This document shows positions 7,944 to 18,607 of a stretch of DNA of 64,000 bases, one piece after another. Every line of letters starts with the position of its first letter. Position 1 is the first letter of the stretch. Made by a program: the position numbers and the translations under genes. The notes below the pieces were generated by a model that searched no databases, had not been told where the DNA came from, and saw only the letters and a list, made by a program, of their open reading frames with translations. Source of the DNA: Streptomyces sp. Tu 3180 (GTDB lineage: Bacteria; Actinomycetota; Actinomycetes; Streptomycetales; Streptomycetaceae); assembly GCF_009852415.1 (NCBI RefSeq), contig NZ_WOXS01000002.1, positions 5,000,001 through 5,064,000 of the forward strand. Direction: 5' to 3'.

Positions 7944-8996
7944 ATGACTTCCCCGCAGCCCGCCGAAACCCGGACGCGAGGGCGCAGCACGCAGACCGCG
8001 ACCCTCGCCGAAATCGCCCGCGAGGCCGGCGTCTCCGCGCCGACTGTTTCGAAGGTCCTCAACGGTCGCGCCGACGTCGCCCCCGCCACCCGGAGCCGGG
8101 TCGAAGGGCTGCTGCGCGCCCACGGCTACCGGCGCCGACGCGCCGAGGCCACCCGCTCGCCCCTGATCGACCTGGTCTTCCACGAGCTGGAGAGCGCCTG
8201 GGCGATGGAGGTCATCCGGGGCGTGGAGAACGTGGCCCGGGACGCGGGCCTCAGCGTCGTGCTCTCCGAGAGTGCGGGGCGGCTCACCCCGGGGCGCACC
8301 TGGGCCGACCAGGTCGCCGCGCGCCGCCCGCACGGCGTGATCCTCGTGCTGTCCGGCCTCGACGAGTCCGGGCGGGCGCTGCTGACCAGCCGCTCCATCC
8401 CGTTCGTGGTGATGGACCCGGCCGGCGACCCGGGCACCGACGTGCCGTCCATCGGCGCGACCAACTGGCAGGGCGGGCTCGCCGCCACCCGGCACCTGAT
8501 CGATCTGGGGCACACCAGGATCGGGGCGATCAGCGGGCCCTCGCGGATGATGTGCAGCCGCGCCCGCGTCGACGGCTACCGCGCCGCCCTGGAGACCGCC
8601 GGGCTCCCGGTGGACCCCGGGCTGATCGTGACGGGCGACTTCCACCACGAGGCCGGCTACCGGCAGGGCCTCGCCCTGCTGCGCCGGGACGACCGGCCCA
8701 CCGCCGTCTTCGCCGGCAACGACCTCCAGGCCCTCGGGCTGTACGAGGCCGCGCGCGAACTGGGGCTGCGGATCCCCGAGGACCTGAGCGTGGTCGGGTT
8801 CGACGACCTGCCGGTGGCCCGCTGGGTGGGGCCGCCGCTGACGACCGTGCGGCAGCCGCTGACGGAGATGGCGGAGGCGGCGGCCAAGCTGGTCCTCGAC
8901 CTGGGCAGGGGCGAGGACCCGGCGGCGGCGACCCGGGTGGAGCTGGCGACGAGTCTGGTGGTGCGCAGCAGCACGGCTCCGCCGGGCGGGGCGTGA
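7944..8996 (+). CDS. LacI-family transcriptional regulator
   Basis: 350 residues. The helix-turn-helix (TLAEIAREAGVSAPTVSKVLNGR, shown here only as the LacI signature A-x-EAGVS-x-x-TVSKVLNG) lies at about residues 20-42. It is followed by the hinge and a full periplasmic-binding-protein-like effector domain ending in GFDDLPVARWVGPPLTTVRQ. The ATG at 7944 is chosen because the DNA-binding domain follows directly. It is divergent from the GH3 beta-glucosidase remnant, so it probably responded to an oligosaccharide released by that enzyme. The regulator outlived its local target. Confidence 0.9.
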   Translation: MTSPQPAETRTRGRSTQTATLAEIAREAGVSAPTVSKVLNGRADVAPATRSRVEGLLRAHGYRRRRAEATRSPLIDLVFHELESAWAMEVIRGVENVARDAGLSVVLSESAGRLTPGRTWADQVAARRPHGVILVLSGLDESGRALLTSRSIPFVVMDPAGDPGTDVPSIGATNWQGGLAATRHLIDLGHTRIGAISGPSRMMCSRARVDGYRAALETAGLPVDPGLIVTGDFHHEAGYRQGLALLRRDDRPTAVFAGNDLQALGLYEAARELGLRIPEDLSVVGFDDLPVARWVGPPLTTVRQPLTEMAEAAAKLVLDLGRGEDPAAATRVELATSLVVRSSTAPPGGA

Positions 8997-9047
8997 GCCG
9001 CCCGGCCTCTTCCTCCTCCGCGTCCCCTCCGGCCCCTGCGTCCTCCT

Positions 9048-9058
9048 CGAAAATTTCG
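9048..9058. promoter_or_regulatory. Perfect CGAAA-N-TTTCG palindrome
   Basis: CGAAAATTTCG is an exact match to the CGAAA-N-TTTCG class of LacI operators and lies 52 bp after the LacI gene and about 95 bp before the LCP gene. It resembles the three boxes upstream of the same regulator. Confidence 0.45.
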
Positions 9059-9095
9059 GGGGGAGGGGGAGGGATGTCGCGCGCTCCCCGAAGTC

Positions 9096-9108
9096 TGAGA
9101 ATTTCTCA
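9096..9108. promoter_or_regulatory. AT-rich palindrome upstream of LCP gene
   Basis: TGAGAATTTCTCA has perfect 6-bp arms around one T in an otherwise GC-rich gap, 44 bp before the LCP start. This is a possible operator; the binding protein is unknown. Confidence 0.3.
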
Positions 9109-9151
9109 AGAAAACCGGCCCGGGGGTCGTTGCTCACCATAATTCGGACTT

Positions 9152-10276
9152 ATGTTCCTGCTCGTGACGGGACATCAGGGGAGCGGCGGAACCGGTGACG
9201 GCGGGGCCGGGGACGGCGGGGACGGGTCCGGGGACGCGGGCATACGGGCGGGCGTGCGGGCGGCCCGGCGGACGCGGGTGCTGAAGGCCGCCGGACTCGC
9301 GCTGGCGGGCGTGCTCGTCCTGGGCGCCGGGGCGGCGGGCTGGGTGTACTGGCAGCTCAACGGCAACATACGGAGCGTCGACATCGACGGCGCCCTGGGC
9401 GACGACCGCCCCGCCGGGCCGCCGCCCGCGTCCCCGGACGCCTCCGGCCCGGCCTCACCCGTGCCGACCGGCTCCCTGAACATCCTGGTCCTGGGCTCGG
9501 ACTCGCGCGGCGGCGCGGAGAACCGGGCGCTCGGCGGCGGTGACAGCGCCGGCGCCCGTTCCGACACCGCCATGGTCGTCCACCTCGGCGCCGGCCGGAG
9601 GGCCGCGACGGTGGTCAGCATCCCGCGCGACACCCTCGTCGACCGGCCCGCCTGCCCCCTGGAGGACGGGGAGTCGACCCGTGCGGCCTCCGGTGTGATG
9701 TTCAACAGCGCGTACGAGGTGGGCGGGCCGGTGTGCGCCGTGAAGACCGTCGAGTCGCTCACGGACGTCCGCATGGACCACTACGTCGAGATCGACTTCG
9801 CCGGCTTCGCCCGCCTGGTCGACGCGCTCGGCGGGGTCACCGTCACCACCGAGGAGGACATCGACGACGACCGCAGCCACCTCACCCTGGACGCCGGCAC
9901 CCACCACCTCGACGGCACGGACGCCCTCGCCCTGGCCCGCACCCGGTACGACATCGGCGACGGCAGCGACCTCGGCCGCATAGGACTCCAGCACCAGCTG
10001 GTGAAGGCGCTGCTGGAGCAGATCGCGGACGAGGACCTGCTGACCAGCCCCACCCGGCTGTACCGGGTCGCCGACACCGTCACCGGCAGCCTCACCACCG
10101 ACACCGGCCTGGACTCACTGGGCGAACTGACGCGCCTGGCCCAGAGCCTGCGGGACCTCCCGCCCGACGGCGTCACGACCCTCACCATGCCGGTCGTCCC
10201 GGCCCCCTGGGACCGCAACCGCGTGGTGGCGGACGAGCCGGAGGCGGGGGAGCTGTGGGCTTCGCTGACGGGATGA
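9152..10276 (+). CDS. LytR-CpsA-Psr (LCP) family cell-wall glycopolymer ligase
   Basis: LCP proteins transfer polyprenyl-linked glycopolymers such as teichoic acids to peptidoglycan outside the membrane. The 374-residue protein has a Gly/Asp-rich cytoplasmic tail, one transmembrane helix (about 47-70, LAGVLVLGAGAAGWVYW), then the LCP domain: NILVLGSDSRG, DTAMVVHLG, ATVVSIPRDT and ALALARTRYD. These include the Asp and Arg residues that bind the pyrophosphate. The ATG at 9152 lacks a clear ribosome binding site; a GTG at 9164 is in frame. Two palindromes lie upstream. Confidence 0.93.
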   Translation: MFLLVTGHQGSGGTGDGGAGDGGDGSGDAGIRAGVRAARRTRVLKAAGLALAGVLVLGAGAAGWVYWQLNGNIRSVDIDGALGDDRPAGPPPASPDASGPASPVPTGSLNILVLGSDSRGGAENRALGGGDSAGARSDTAMVVHLGAGRRAATVVSIPRDTLVDRPACPLEDGESTRAASGVMFNSAYEVGGPVCAVKTVESLTDVRMDHYVEIDFAGFARLVDALGGVTVTTEEDIDDDRSHLTLDAGTHHLDGTDALALARTRYDIGDGSDLGRIGLQHQLVKALLEQIADEDLLTSPTRLYRVADTVTGSLTTDTGLDSLGELTRLAQSLRDLPPDGVTTLTMPVVPAPWDRNRVVADEPEAGELWASLTG

Positions 10277-10635
10277 GGCGACCATCCGTTCGGCTGACCG
10301 GCGCCGGTCCCGACCGCCACGGGCCCCGGACCCGTGGCGTCCTCGGGCCGGCGGCCGGCGGGGCCGCCCCGCCGGGCCGTCGCGCCCTCCGGCGCGCCCG
10401 GGTCCGCGCACGCCGCGAGTACGCCCGGCCGGCGTTCCGGGGTGCGTGATCGTCGACGGCCTCGGCGACGACGGGGCGGTGCCCGTCCTGACGCCGCCCG
10501 GCCGGAAGAGGGCCGGGCACGCGGACGAGCACCGGGTCCCCCACGGCACCGACGCGGTGATCCCGGAGGGGCCGGCCGGGGGTCCCGCGGCCGGCGGGGA
10601 GAGCGTCGCGCCCGGAGCCGGCCCGGTCCGGCGCC
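10277..10635. other. 359-bp gap without recognised gene
   Basis: Convergent gap between the LCP gene and the methyltransferase gene. The open frames here are GC-driven and lack a plausible start or recognisable protein. Several GC palindromes around 10505-10615 could act as terminators, but none is clean. Confidence 0.5.
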
Positions 10636-11820
10636 TCAGCGCACCGGGTGCCCCAGCAGCATCGCCGGGGCGCCGTCGACGCGGGTCAGGAACACCGTGA
10701 CGGACCCGGTGCCGTGCGGCTTGGGCAGGACCCTGCGGCGCAGCTCCTCCGGCTCCACCGCCGAGCCGCGCTTCTTGACGGTCAGGGTGCCGATGCGCCG
10801 CTCCCGCAGCAGCGCCTTCAGCTTCTTGGCGTTGAAGGGGAGGCGGTCGGTGATCTCGTAGGCGGTGGCGTACGGCGTCGGGCGGTGCTCGTCCGCGGTG
10901 ACGTACGCGATGGTCGCGTCGATCAGCCCCCCGCCGAGGTCCCGCGCGACCTCGGCGACGAGGTGCGCGCGGATGACGGCGCCGTCGGGCTCGTACAGGT
11001 ACCGGCCGGGCGGCCGGACCGCGGGATCGGGCAGGCCGCGGGAGAGCAGCGTGCGGGGGCCGGGCAGCAGGGTCGCCCGGACCGCCCCCGGACCGGCCGC
11101 CTCCCCCGTGCCGAACCACAGCACCGCCTCCTTCACGTCCCCGCCGTCCGAGATCCACTCGGCCTCCGCGTCGCCGGGCACGGCCTCGTGCGGGATGCCG
11201 GGCGCGACCTTGAGCGCGGCGGCGCGAGGAGCGGTGCGGGCCGCTCCGACCGCCCAGGACAGCGGGGGCGAGTACGCCTCGGGGTCGAAGACGCGGCCCC
11301 GGCCGCCGCGCCGGGCCGGGTCGACGAAGACGGCGTCCCAACCGGCCGTGTCCACCTCCGTCACGTCCGCCTGCCGCACCTCGATCAGCTCCGCGAGCCC
11401 CAGCGCGTCGGCGTTCGCCCGGGCCGCCGCGGCGGTGAGCGGGTCCCGGTCCACCGCCAGCACCCGGATCCCGGCGCGGGCCAGCGCGATCGCGTCCCCG
11501 CCGATCCCGCAGCACAGGTCGGCCACGGACGTCACGCCCAGTTCCGCGAACCGCCGTGCCCGGTAGGCCGCCACGCTCGCCCGGGTCGACTGCTCCACCC
11601 CGTTCGGGGTGAAGAACATCCGCCGGGCGTCCTCGGCCCCGAACTTCGCCACCGCCCGCTGCCGCAGCCGCGCCTGGCCGAGCGCCGCCGACACCAGCTC
11701 GGCGGGGTGCTCGCGGCGCAGCCGGGTCGCGACGGCGAGTTCGTGCGCCGGGTCGGTGCCGTGCACCTCGTCGAGGAGGGCGCGGCCTTCGGGGGTGAGG
11801 AGGGGGGCGAGGTCGTTCAC
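10636..11820 (-). CDS. THUMP-like class I SAM-dependent methyltransferase
   Basis: The 394-residue protein begins at a GTG (11820). The middle carries a Rossmann methyltransferase: SVADLCCGIGGDAIALA (SAM-binding loop) followed by LAVDRDPLTAAAARANA and VFVDPARRGGRGR, the DPAR variant of the nucleic-acid methyltransferase NPPY-like motif. The C-terminal part (RLPFNAKKLKALLRERRIGTLTVKKRG, cited as the FNAKKLK block) matches the THUMP-like domain found with these enzymes. Probably an RNA or DNA modifying enzyme; the substrate is unknown. Confidence 0.85.
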   Translation of the reverse strand: MNDLAPLLTPEGRALLDEVHGTDPAHELAVATRLRREHPAELVSAALGQARLRQRAVAKFGAEDARRMFFTPNGVEQSTRASVAAYRARRFAELGVTSVADLCCGIGGDAIALARAGIRVLAVDRDPLTAAAARANADALGLAELIEVRQADVTEVDTAGWDAVFVDPARRGGRGRVFDPEAYSPPLSWAVGAARTAPRAAALKVAPGIPHEAVPGDAEAEWISDGGDVKEAVLWFGTGEAAGPGAVRATLLPGPRTLLSRGLPDPAVRPPGRYLYEPDGAVIRAHLVAEVARDLGGGLIDATIAYVTADEHRPTPYATAYEITDRLPFNAKKLKALLRERRIGTLTVKKRGSAVEPEELRRRVLPKPHGTGSVTVFLTRVDGAPAMLLGHPVR

Positions 11821-11910
11821 CGGCTCATTGTGAGCCAGTCGGTGGACCGTGCGCCTCCGGCCGTGGTGTCGGGCCGGGGCGCGGGAGGCGGGCTGCGAGG
11901 ATCCGGCAGC

Positions 11911-12843
11911 ATGCGAGTAGTAGGACAAAATGACAAAAAGTGGTCCCGCTGCCGGACACGGGGCGGTGTACGGACCGGCCTCGTCGTGCTCGCGCTCGCC
12001 GCCCTCGCCCCGGGCTGCGGACGGGGCGACACCGAGGTCGTGGCGGCGGGCGGCCAGCAGCGCTTCGAGGCGCCCCCGGCCCGCGCGCTCGACTCCTACG
12101 CCACGAAGCTGCGCGCGGCGTACGCCGCCAGGGCCGCCGCCGCGAAGCGCTGGGGGCTGAAGAAGGTGCCCCTGACCGCTCCCGCGCCCCCGGCGCGGAA
12201 GCCGCGGATCACCACCCGCGAGGGCTTCGAGGTCGACGGCCACCGCCGGCTGGGCCTCCCCCCGGTCTTCACCACCGTCCCCACCGAGGAGAAGGTCGTC
12301 TTCCTCACCGTCGACGACGGCGCCGAGAAGGACCCCGCGTTCCTGCGGATGATGAGCGAGCTGAGGATCCCGTACAGCGCCTTCCTCAGCGACTACCTCG
12401 TCAAGGAGGACTACGGGTACTTCAAGGAGATGCAGGACCGGGGCGTCGCCCTGCACAACCACACCCTGCACCACCCCTACCTGCCGGCCCTGTCCTACGC
12501 CCGCCAGAAGCGCGAGATCTGCGGCATGCAGGAGGTCGTCGAGGAGCGCTACGGCGAGCGCCCCGTCCTCTTCCGCCCGCCCTTCGGCAACTACGACAAG
12601 GCCACCCTGCGCGCCGCGAAGGCCTGCGGGATCACCCACGTCCCCCTGTGGAACGAGGAGGTCTTCGTCGACCACTGGGAGTACCGCGAGTGGGACCGCG
12701 AACTGCACCCCGGCGACATCGTCCTCACCCACTTCCGGGGCCGCGGCGAATGGGAGGGCACGATGCCGGACATGGTCCGCCGCTTCCTGGACAAGGTCAC
12801 GGCCGAGGGATACGCGGTGGGGCGGCTGGAGGACTACCTGTGA
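11911..12843 (+). CDS. Polysaccharide deacetylase (NodB domain), lipoprotein-like
   Basis: Extracytoplasmic deacetylase of the carbohydrate esterase 4 fold, likely acting on cell-wall or chitin-like glycans. The ATG at 11911 precedes a basic N-terminus and a hydrophobic stretch ending APGCGRG, a weak lipobox. The NodB motifs are all present: TVDDGAEKD (motif 1 Asp pair), HTLHH (metal-binding H-x3-H) and FRPPFGNYD. 310 residues. The stop overlaps the start of the next gene (GTGA), which encodes a second NodB protein; the pair looks like a tandem duplication. Confidence 0.88.
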   Translation: MRVVGQNDKKWSRCRTRGGVRTGLVVLALAALAPGCGRGDTEVVAAGGQQRFEAPPARALDSYATKLRAAYAARAAAAKRWGLKKVPLTAPAPPARKPRITTREGFEVDGHRRLGLPPVFTTVPTEEKVVFLTVDDGAEKDPAFLRMMSELRIPYSAFLSDYLVKEDYGYFKEMQDRGVALHNHTLHHPYLPALSYARQKREICGMQEVVEERYGERPVLFRPPFGNYDKATLRAAKACGITHVPLWNEEVFVDHWEYREWDRELHPGDIVLTHFRGRGEWEGTMPDMVRRFLDKVTAEGYAVGRLEDYL

Positions 12844-13628
12844 GGCGCCGGGGGGCACGGACCGCCCTCCTCGCGGCGGTCGCCCTGCTGGCCGCGCTCG
12901 CCGGGTGCGGCCCGTCGGCGGGGCCGGGAGCCGGGACGGCCGCGCCCGGGGCCGGGGAGAGCGGCGCCGGGGACGGCGCGGGCCAGTCGCCCGGAGACGG
13001 CCCCGCGCCGGGAGGCGGCGTGCCGCCCGTCGTCGACCACGTCCCGACCGAGGACGAGGTCGTCTTCCTCACCTACGACGACGGCGCCGAGCGCGACCCC
13101 CGCTTCATCGACCTGGTGCGCGAACGCCGTCTCCCCGTCAGCATGTTCCTCACCGACAGCGTGGTGGGCCCCGGATACGCCCACTTCGCCCGCCTGCGCG
13201 CGGTCGGCGCGAGCCTGCAGAACCACACCCTCGACCACCCCGCCCTGCGCGGTCTGCCCTACGCCGGCCAGCGCGCCGAGATCTGCGGCCAGCAGCGCAA
13301 GCTCGCGTCCCGCTTCGGCGTCCGTCCGCACCTCTTCCGCCCGCCCCACGGCACGTACGACGCCACGACCCTGCGCGCCGCCGCCGACTGCGGCATCACG
13401 GCGGTCGTGCTCTGGCGGGTGACGCTGGAGGGCGACGGCGGCCTCACCTACACCCACGGCGCGCACCGCCTGGCCCCCGGCGACATCGTCTCCGTGCCGT
13501 CGGCCGGCACCCCGCCCCTGTCCCTGGCGGAGCGGACGACGCGGTTGCTGCGGGAGGTGGAGGAACAAGGGCTGAGGGTCGGCAGGCTGGAGGACCACCT
13601 GCGGCCGGCGCGCCCGCCCGGCGCCTGA
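12840..13628 (+). CDS. Polysaccharide deacetylase (NodB domain), lipoprotein
   Basis: Second member of the tandem pair. The GTG at 12840 overlaps the previous stop. The signal ends with a clear lipobox (LAALAGC), so the protein should be lipid-anchored on the outer face of the membrane. A Gly/Pro/Ala linker leads to the NodB domain with TYDDGAERD, the metal pair HTLDH, and FRPPHGTYD. 262 residues. It ends differently from its partner around the last motif (VVLWRVTLEGDGG), so substrate preference may have diverged. Confidence 0.88.
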   Translation: MRRRGARTALLAAVALLAALAGCGPSAGPGAGTAAPGAGESGAGDGAGQSPGDGPAPGGGVPPVVDHVPTEDEVVFLTYDDGAERDPRFIDLVRERRLPVSMFLTDSVVGPGYAHFARLRAVGASLQNHTLDHPALRGLPYAGQRAEICGQQRKLASRFGVRPHLFRPPHGTYDATTLRAAADCGITAVVLWRVTLEGDGGLTYTHGAHRLAPGDIVSVPSAGTPPLSLAERTTRLLREVEEQGLRVGRLEDHLRPARPPGA

Positions 13629-13755
13629 GGACGGGGCCGCGCAGGACCGGGGCGGTGACCCGGGCGCACCGGCTCGCGGAGGCGGCCACCGCACGCCGGC
13701 CGGCCGCACGGCCCCCTGCGGAAGAGGCGCCGCATCCGCGACGCGCCGCGGGTAA

Positions 13756-13782
13756 TTGGCACTCCGCTTGACCGAGTGCTAA
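13756..13782. promoter_or_regulatory. CIRCE operator 1 (HrcA), with overlapping promoter
   Basis: TTGGCACTC-N9-GAGTGCTAA matches the CIRCE consensus TTAGCACTC-N9-GAGTGCTAA with one base changed. The spacer contains a -35-like TTGACC (13768-13773), and TAGTCT 18 bp downstream (13792-13797) can serve as the -10. HrcA binding would therefore block the polymerase directly. Confidence 0.92.
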
Positions 13783-13802
13783 TCGCGGTCATAGTCTCAG
13801 GT

Positions 13803-13829
13803 CTGGCACTCCCCCCTGGAGAGTGCCAA
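13803..13829. promoter_or_regulatory. CIRCE operator 2 (HrcA)
   Basis: CTGGCACTC-N9-GAGTGCCAA is a second inverted repeat with the same 9-bp spacing, just downstream of the predicted transcription start of groES. Confidence 0.9.
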
Positions 13830-13928
13830 ACACGCGACGGGCAGGTCCGGCACCCGCGACGACGGATCGACCTGGTCGCCACCTCAGACAGTTAACCCCG
13901 TGAGATCTCCGAAGGGGGAGGTCGGATC

Positions 13929-15978
<2,050 letters not shown>

Positions 15979-15998
15979 GCGACCCGCTCACAGCGACA

Positions 15999-16038
15999 CG
16001 AGGGCCCGGCACCGCTGAACGGCGGTGCCGGGCCCTCG
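15999..16038. terminator. groEL terminator hairpin
   Basis: A perfect 17-bp stem (15999-16015 with 16022-16038) around the loop TGAACG starts 20 bp after the groEL1 stop. It also faces the convergent pectate lyase gene and may serve both. Confidence 0.85.
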
Positions 16039-16081
16039 CCGTGCGTCCCCGGACCTCCGGGGACCCAGCGGTCCCGCGGTC

Positions 16082-17470
16082 CTACTGGTACGTCACGTCG
16101 GATTCCTCGTAGAGGCAGGACTTGCCGTCGGGACCACTGCCGAGCGCGGTCGGCTCGTCACCGCTGTCGTTGCCCTCGAACCGCTCGCAGACGACGATCT
16201 TCTTCTTGGTGTCGCCGGCGATCCGCACGCCCGAGAGGGTCGCGGTGTCGCCGTAGTTGGCGTTGACGCCGGCGAGGACCTTGCCGGGGCCGGTGACCAG
16301 GACGTCGTCGATCACGACGTGGCGCTGGTACTGGGTGCCGCAGTTGCCGCACGAGCGGTAGAGCTTGCCGAAGTCGGACACCTGGAAGTCCCTGATGGTC
16401 AGGGTGCCGGCGCCGTTGTGCTGGAAGACCTTGTCGTCGGCCTTGCGGGCACCGCCGCCGATCACCTCGTACTGCGCCGCCGCCGACTTGCCCTTGAAAC
16501 TGGCGGCGTCCTCGCCGACGTCCTCCCACCACACGTTCACCAGGGTGCAGCTGCCCGTGCAGTGCACTCCGTCGGCGGCGGGCGAACCGAGGATCACGTT
16601 CTTCAGCGTCGCACCGTCGGCGAGCTCGAACAGCGGGTCCTGGCCTTCGCCCTGGCCGCTGCCGCCGAGGTCGCCCGAGCCGTGGAAGCGCTTCAGGGAA
16701 CCGTCGTACTCGCCGCTCACCTCGATGGTCGAGGAGACGGGCTGCTCGTCGGTGGCGGTGGGCCAGGAGGCGAGGCCGGTGCCGCCGGACGGCTCGTCGT
16801 CCGCGGGCGCGGTGGCGCCCGCGGAGGGGGACGCGGGAGCCGAGGGGGAGGCGGCGGGCGCGGAAGCGGAGGGAGACGCGGTGGCGCTCGCCGTGGGGGT
16901 CGCCGGAGGCGTCGAACCGTCCACCTCCTGCAGGGTCCAGCTCTTGCCGGCGGCCTTGTCACAGGAGTTCTGCTGCAGGAGACCGGACTTGGGGTTCAGG
17001 CACTTCTCGCTGTGCGCGTTGATCAGGTGGTGGGCGGCGTCGCCGAGGGAACCCACCTTCCAGACCTGGGAGGGGCCCGTGCCGCACCTCTGCTGCTGCA
17101 CGGCCTTCCCGGCGGAGGCCGAATCGCCCCTGACGCCCACGCACAGGCCGGTGGCGGAGGACCTCACGGTGAAACCGTCGCCGGAGCCGGCCAGTTCCCA
17201 GCTCTGGTCCGCGCCCCCGTCGCAGGCCGCCAGGGCCAGCTGCACCCCGTCGGCCGTGCTCCCCGACGGGACCTCCAGACAGGTTCCGCCCGCCGCGTTC
17301 ACCAGGCGGTAGGTGCCCGCGCCCGGTCCCGCGGCGGATGCCGACATCAGCACGCCGCCGACCACGGCGCCGCCCACCAGGGATGTGGTGAGAGCGCCGA
17401 TCAGGACGGTGCGGCGCCGGCCGTTCTTCCTCCGGTGCCCCGTGCGCGGGGCGGTGTTCGTACTGCGCAT
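16082..17470 (-). CDS. Secreted pectate lyase (PL3) with N-terminal ricin-type lectin domain
   Basis: Plant-cell-wall enzyme that cleaves polygalacturonate by beta-elimination outside the cell. The ATG at 17470 gives 462 residues: a twin-Arg-like basic N-terminus and signal peptide (about 12-46), a ricin-B/CBM13 trefoil with three Q/S-x-W repeats and Cys pairs (about 50-185), a Ser/Pro/Ala-rich linker (about 190-245), and a PL3 domain with EGQDPLFELADGATL, GVHCTGSCTLVNVWWEDVGE, DKVFQHNGAG, YRSCGNCGTQYQRH and YGDTAT. The Cys pattern and the WWEDVGED block are characteristic of PL3. An upstream start would add residues before the signal and is unlikely. Confidence 0.88.
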   Translation of the reverse strand: MRSTNTAPRTGHRRKNGRRRTVLIGALTTSLVGGAVVGGVLMSASAAGPGAGTYRLVNAAGGTCLEVPSGSTADGVQLALAACDGGADQSWELAGSGDGFTVRSSATGLCVGVRGDSASAGKAVQQQRCGTGPSQVWKVGSLGDAAHHLINAHSEKCLNPKSGLLQQNSCDKAAGKSWTLQEVDGSTPPATPTASATASPSASAPAASPSAPASPSAGATAPADDEPSGGTGLASWPTATDEQPVSSTIEVSGEYDGSLKRFHGSGDLGGSGQGEGQDPLFELADGATLKNVILGSPAADGVHCTGSCTLVNVWWEDVGEDAASFKGKSAAAQYEVIGGGARKADDKVFQHNGAGTLTIRDFQVSDFGKLYRSCGNCGTQYQRHVVIDDVLVTGPGKVLAGVNANYGDTATLSGVRIAGDTKKKIVVCERFEGNDSGDEPTALGSGPDGKSCLYEESDVTYQ

Positions 17471-17518
17471 GTCACGGCTTTCGTTCGGTGTGCGATGGCC
17501 CTCGGTGTCCACCGGCCG

Positions 17519-17564
17519 GAAGTCGCCGCCGCACGGCAAGGGGTTGCCGTGCGGCGGCGACTTC
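17519..17564. terminator. Perfect 21-bp hairpin between two secreted-protein genes
   Basis: 21-bp perfect arms (17519-17539 and 17544-17564) around a GGGG loop, downstream of the 17603-18514 gene and upstream of the pectate lyase gene on the same strand. Most likely a terminator; it could also stabilise the 3' end of the upstream mRNA. Confidence 0.75.
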
Positions 17565-17602
17565 TTTCAGAGCCGTGGGACCGGGCCCTCGCCCACCGCC
17601 GG

Positions 17603-18514
17603 TCAGCCGCGGGTCAGGCGGACCGCCGTGGTCTGCGTGACCGTCACCGGCTTGTCGTAGTCCGGGTCCGTGGCCGTCGCCCGCGCCTCGACCTCCACGT
17701 CGCCGCGCTGGAACGGTACGGACCCGGTGGGTGTGGCCGTCGCGGTCCAGTCGACCGGTGCGCCCGGAACGCAGGACACCGACGTGGAGTACGAGCCGCG
17801 GATGAGGTTCTGCTTCTTCACCTGGGTGACGTCACCGGACACGTTCACCTGGACGGGCTTGTTGCAGCTCACCGTGCCGTGGAGGGTGGCCTTGCCGTTG
17901 AGGGTGCTCGCCTTGCCCTCCAGCGCGACGGCGAGGCCGAGGTCGAGCGCGGCCGGCGGGGCCGGGTTGTCGATGTGGACCTCGCCGCGGGCGGCGGTGG
18001 AGCCTCCCTCGCAGTGCTGCACGAAGGTGGCGTCGAGCTTCTTCACGTAGCCTTGCGGGCCGAACTCCACCGCGGCGATGGTGAACTCGCCGGTGAGGGT
18101 GTTGCATCCGCGGCCGTTGCCGCTGAGGGACAGGCCGGGCTCGGTCGGCTCGTTGAAGGGGTGGCGGGTGGCTCCGGTGTACGTGCCCGGCGCGAGGGCC
18201 GTGCCGGAGGGGGCGGCGAGGTCGAGGTACCACCAGTCGCCGTTGGCCCCGTCCACGGAGAGGGAGACGACGTTGTTCCCGGTGTCGGCGGAAACGTTCA
18301 GGCGGTCCTGGGACGAGGTCGAGTAGGCGTAGGACCGGCCGCCGCTGATCCAGTCGCCCTCGTCGCCGCTGAAGCTGAAGGAGCCTTCGGCGACCGGCTG
18401 CGCGTGCGCCTCGGAGCCGGCCAGCAGGCCGGTGGATCCGGTGGCGAGGCCCAGGGCCAGCGCGAGGACGGCGGCGGCGCGGCCGAGAGCGCGTCGGGGC
18501 GCGGTGAGTTTCAT
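17603..18514 (-). CDS. Secreted hypothetical protein
   Basis: 303 residues. The ATG at 18514 has AGGGGGAT upstream at good spacing. A standard signal peptide ends at about AQPVAEG (SEAHA-Q). The mature part begins with a beta-rich module around GDEGDWISGGRSY and GDWWYLDLAAP. It contains conserved Cys residues (GRGCNTL, QHCEGG, SCNKPV, VSCVPG), which should form two disulfides, and it ends in a possible immunoglobulin-like domain. No enzyme motif is recognised. The CebR-like site 80 bp upstream and the pectate lyase downstream suggest a role in plant-polysaccharide use, as inference. Confidence 0.65.
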   Translation of the reverse strand: MKLTAPRRALGRAAAVLALALGLATGSTGLLAGSEAHAQPVAEGSFSFSGDEGDWISGGRSYAYSTSSQDRLNVSADTGNNVVSLSVDGANGDWWYLDLAAPSGTALAPGTYTGATRHPFNEPTEPGLSLSGNGRGCNTLTGEFTIAAVEFGPQGYVKKLDATFVQHCEGGSTAARGEVHIDNPAPPAALDLGLAVALEGKASTLNGKATLHGTVSCNKPVQVNVSGDVTQVKKQNLIRGSYSTSVSCVPGAPVDWTATATPTGSVPFQRGDVEVEARATATDPDYDKPVTVTQTTAVRLTRG

Positions 18515-18593
18515 GGATGTATCCCCCTGCTGAGACGGAGTTCCCCTGTGCCGACGGGAACCGATCATCGGCGGGGTGAGTCTGCCAAGCGGG

Positions 18594-18607
18594 TGGGAGC
18601 GCTACAA
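18594..18607 (-). promoter_or_regulatory. CebR-like operator (12 of 14 bases)
   Basis: TGGGAGCGCTACAA matches the palindromic CebR box TGGGAGCGCTCCCA at 12 of 14 positions, including the full left half and centre. It lies 80 bp upstream of the start of the secreted protein gene. CebR is the cellobiose-responsive LacI repressor of Streptomyces. Confidence 0.45.

Noticed and set aside
10636-12858. One 740-residue minus-strand frame spanning the methyltransferase and the first deacetylase
   Set aside because: Only the part up to the GTG at 11820 looks like a protein; the rest overlaps the plus-strand NodB gene, whose motifs are clear.
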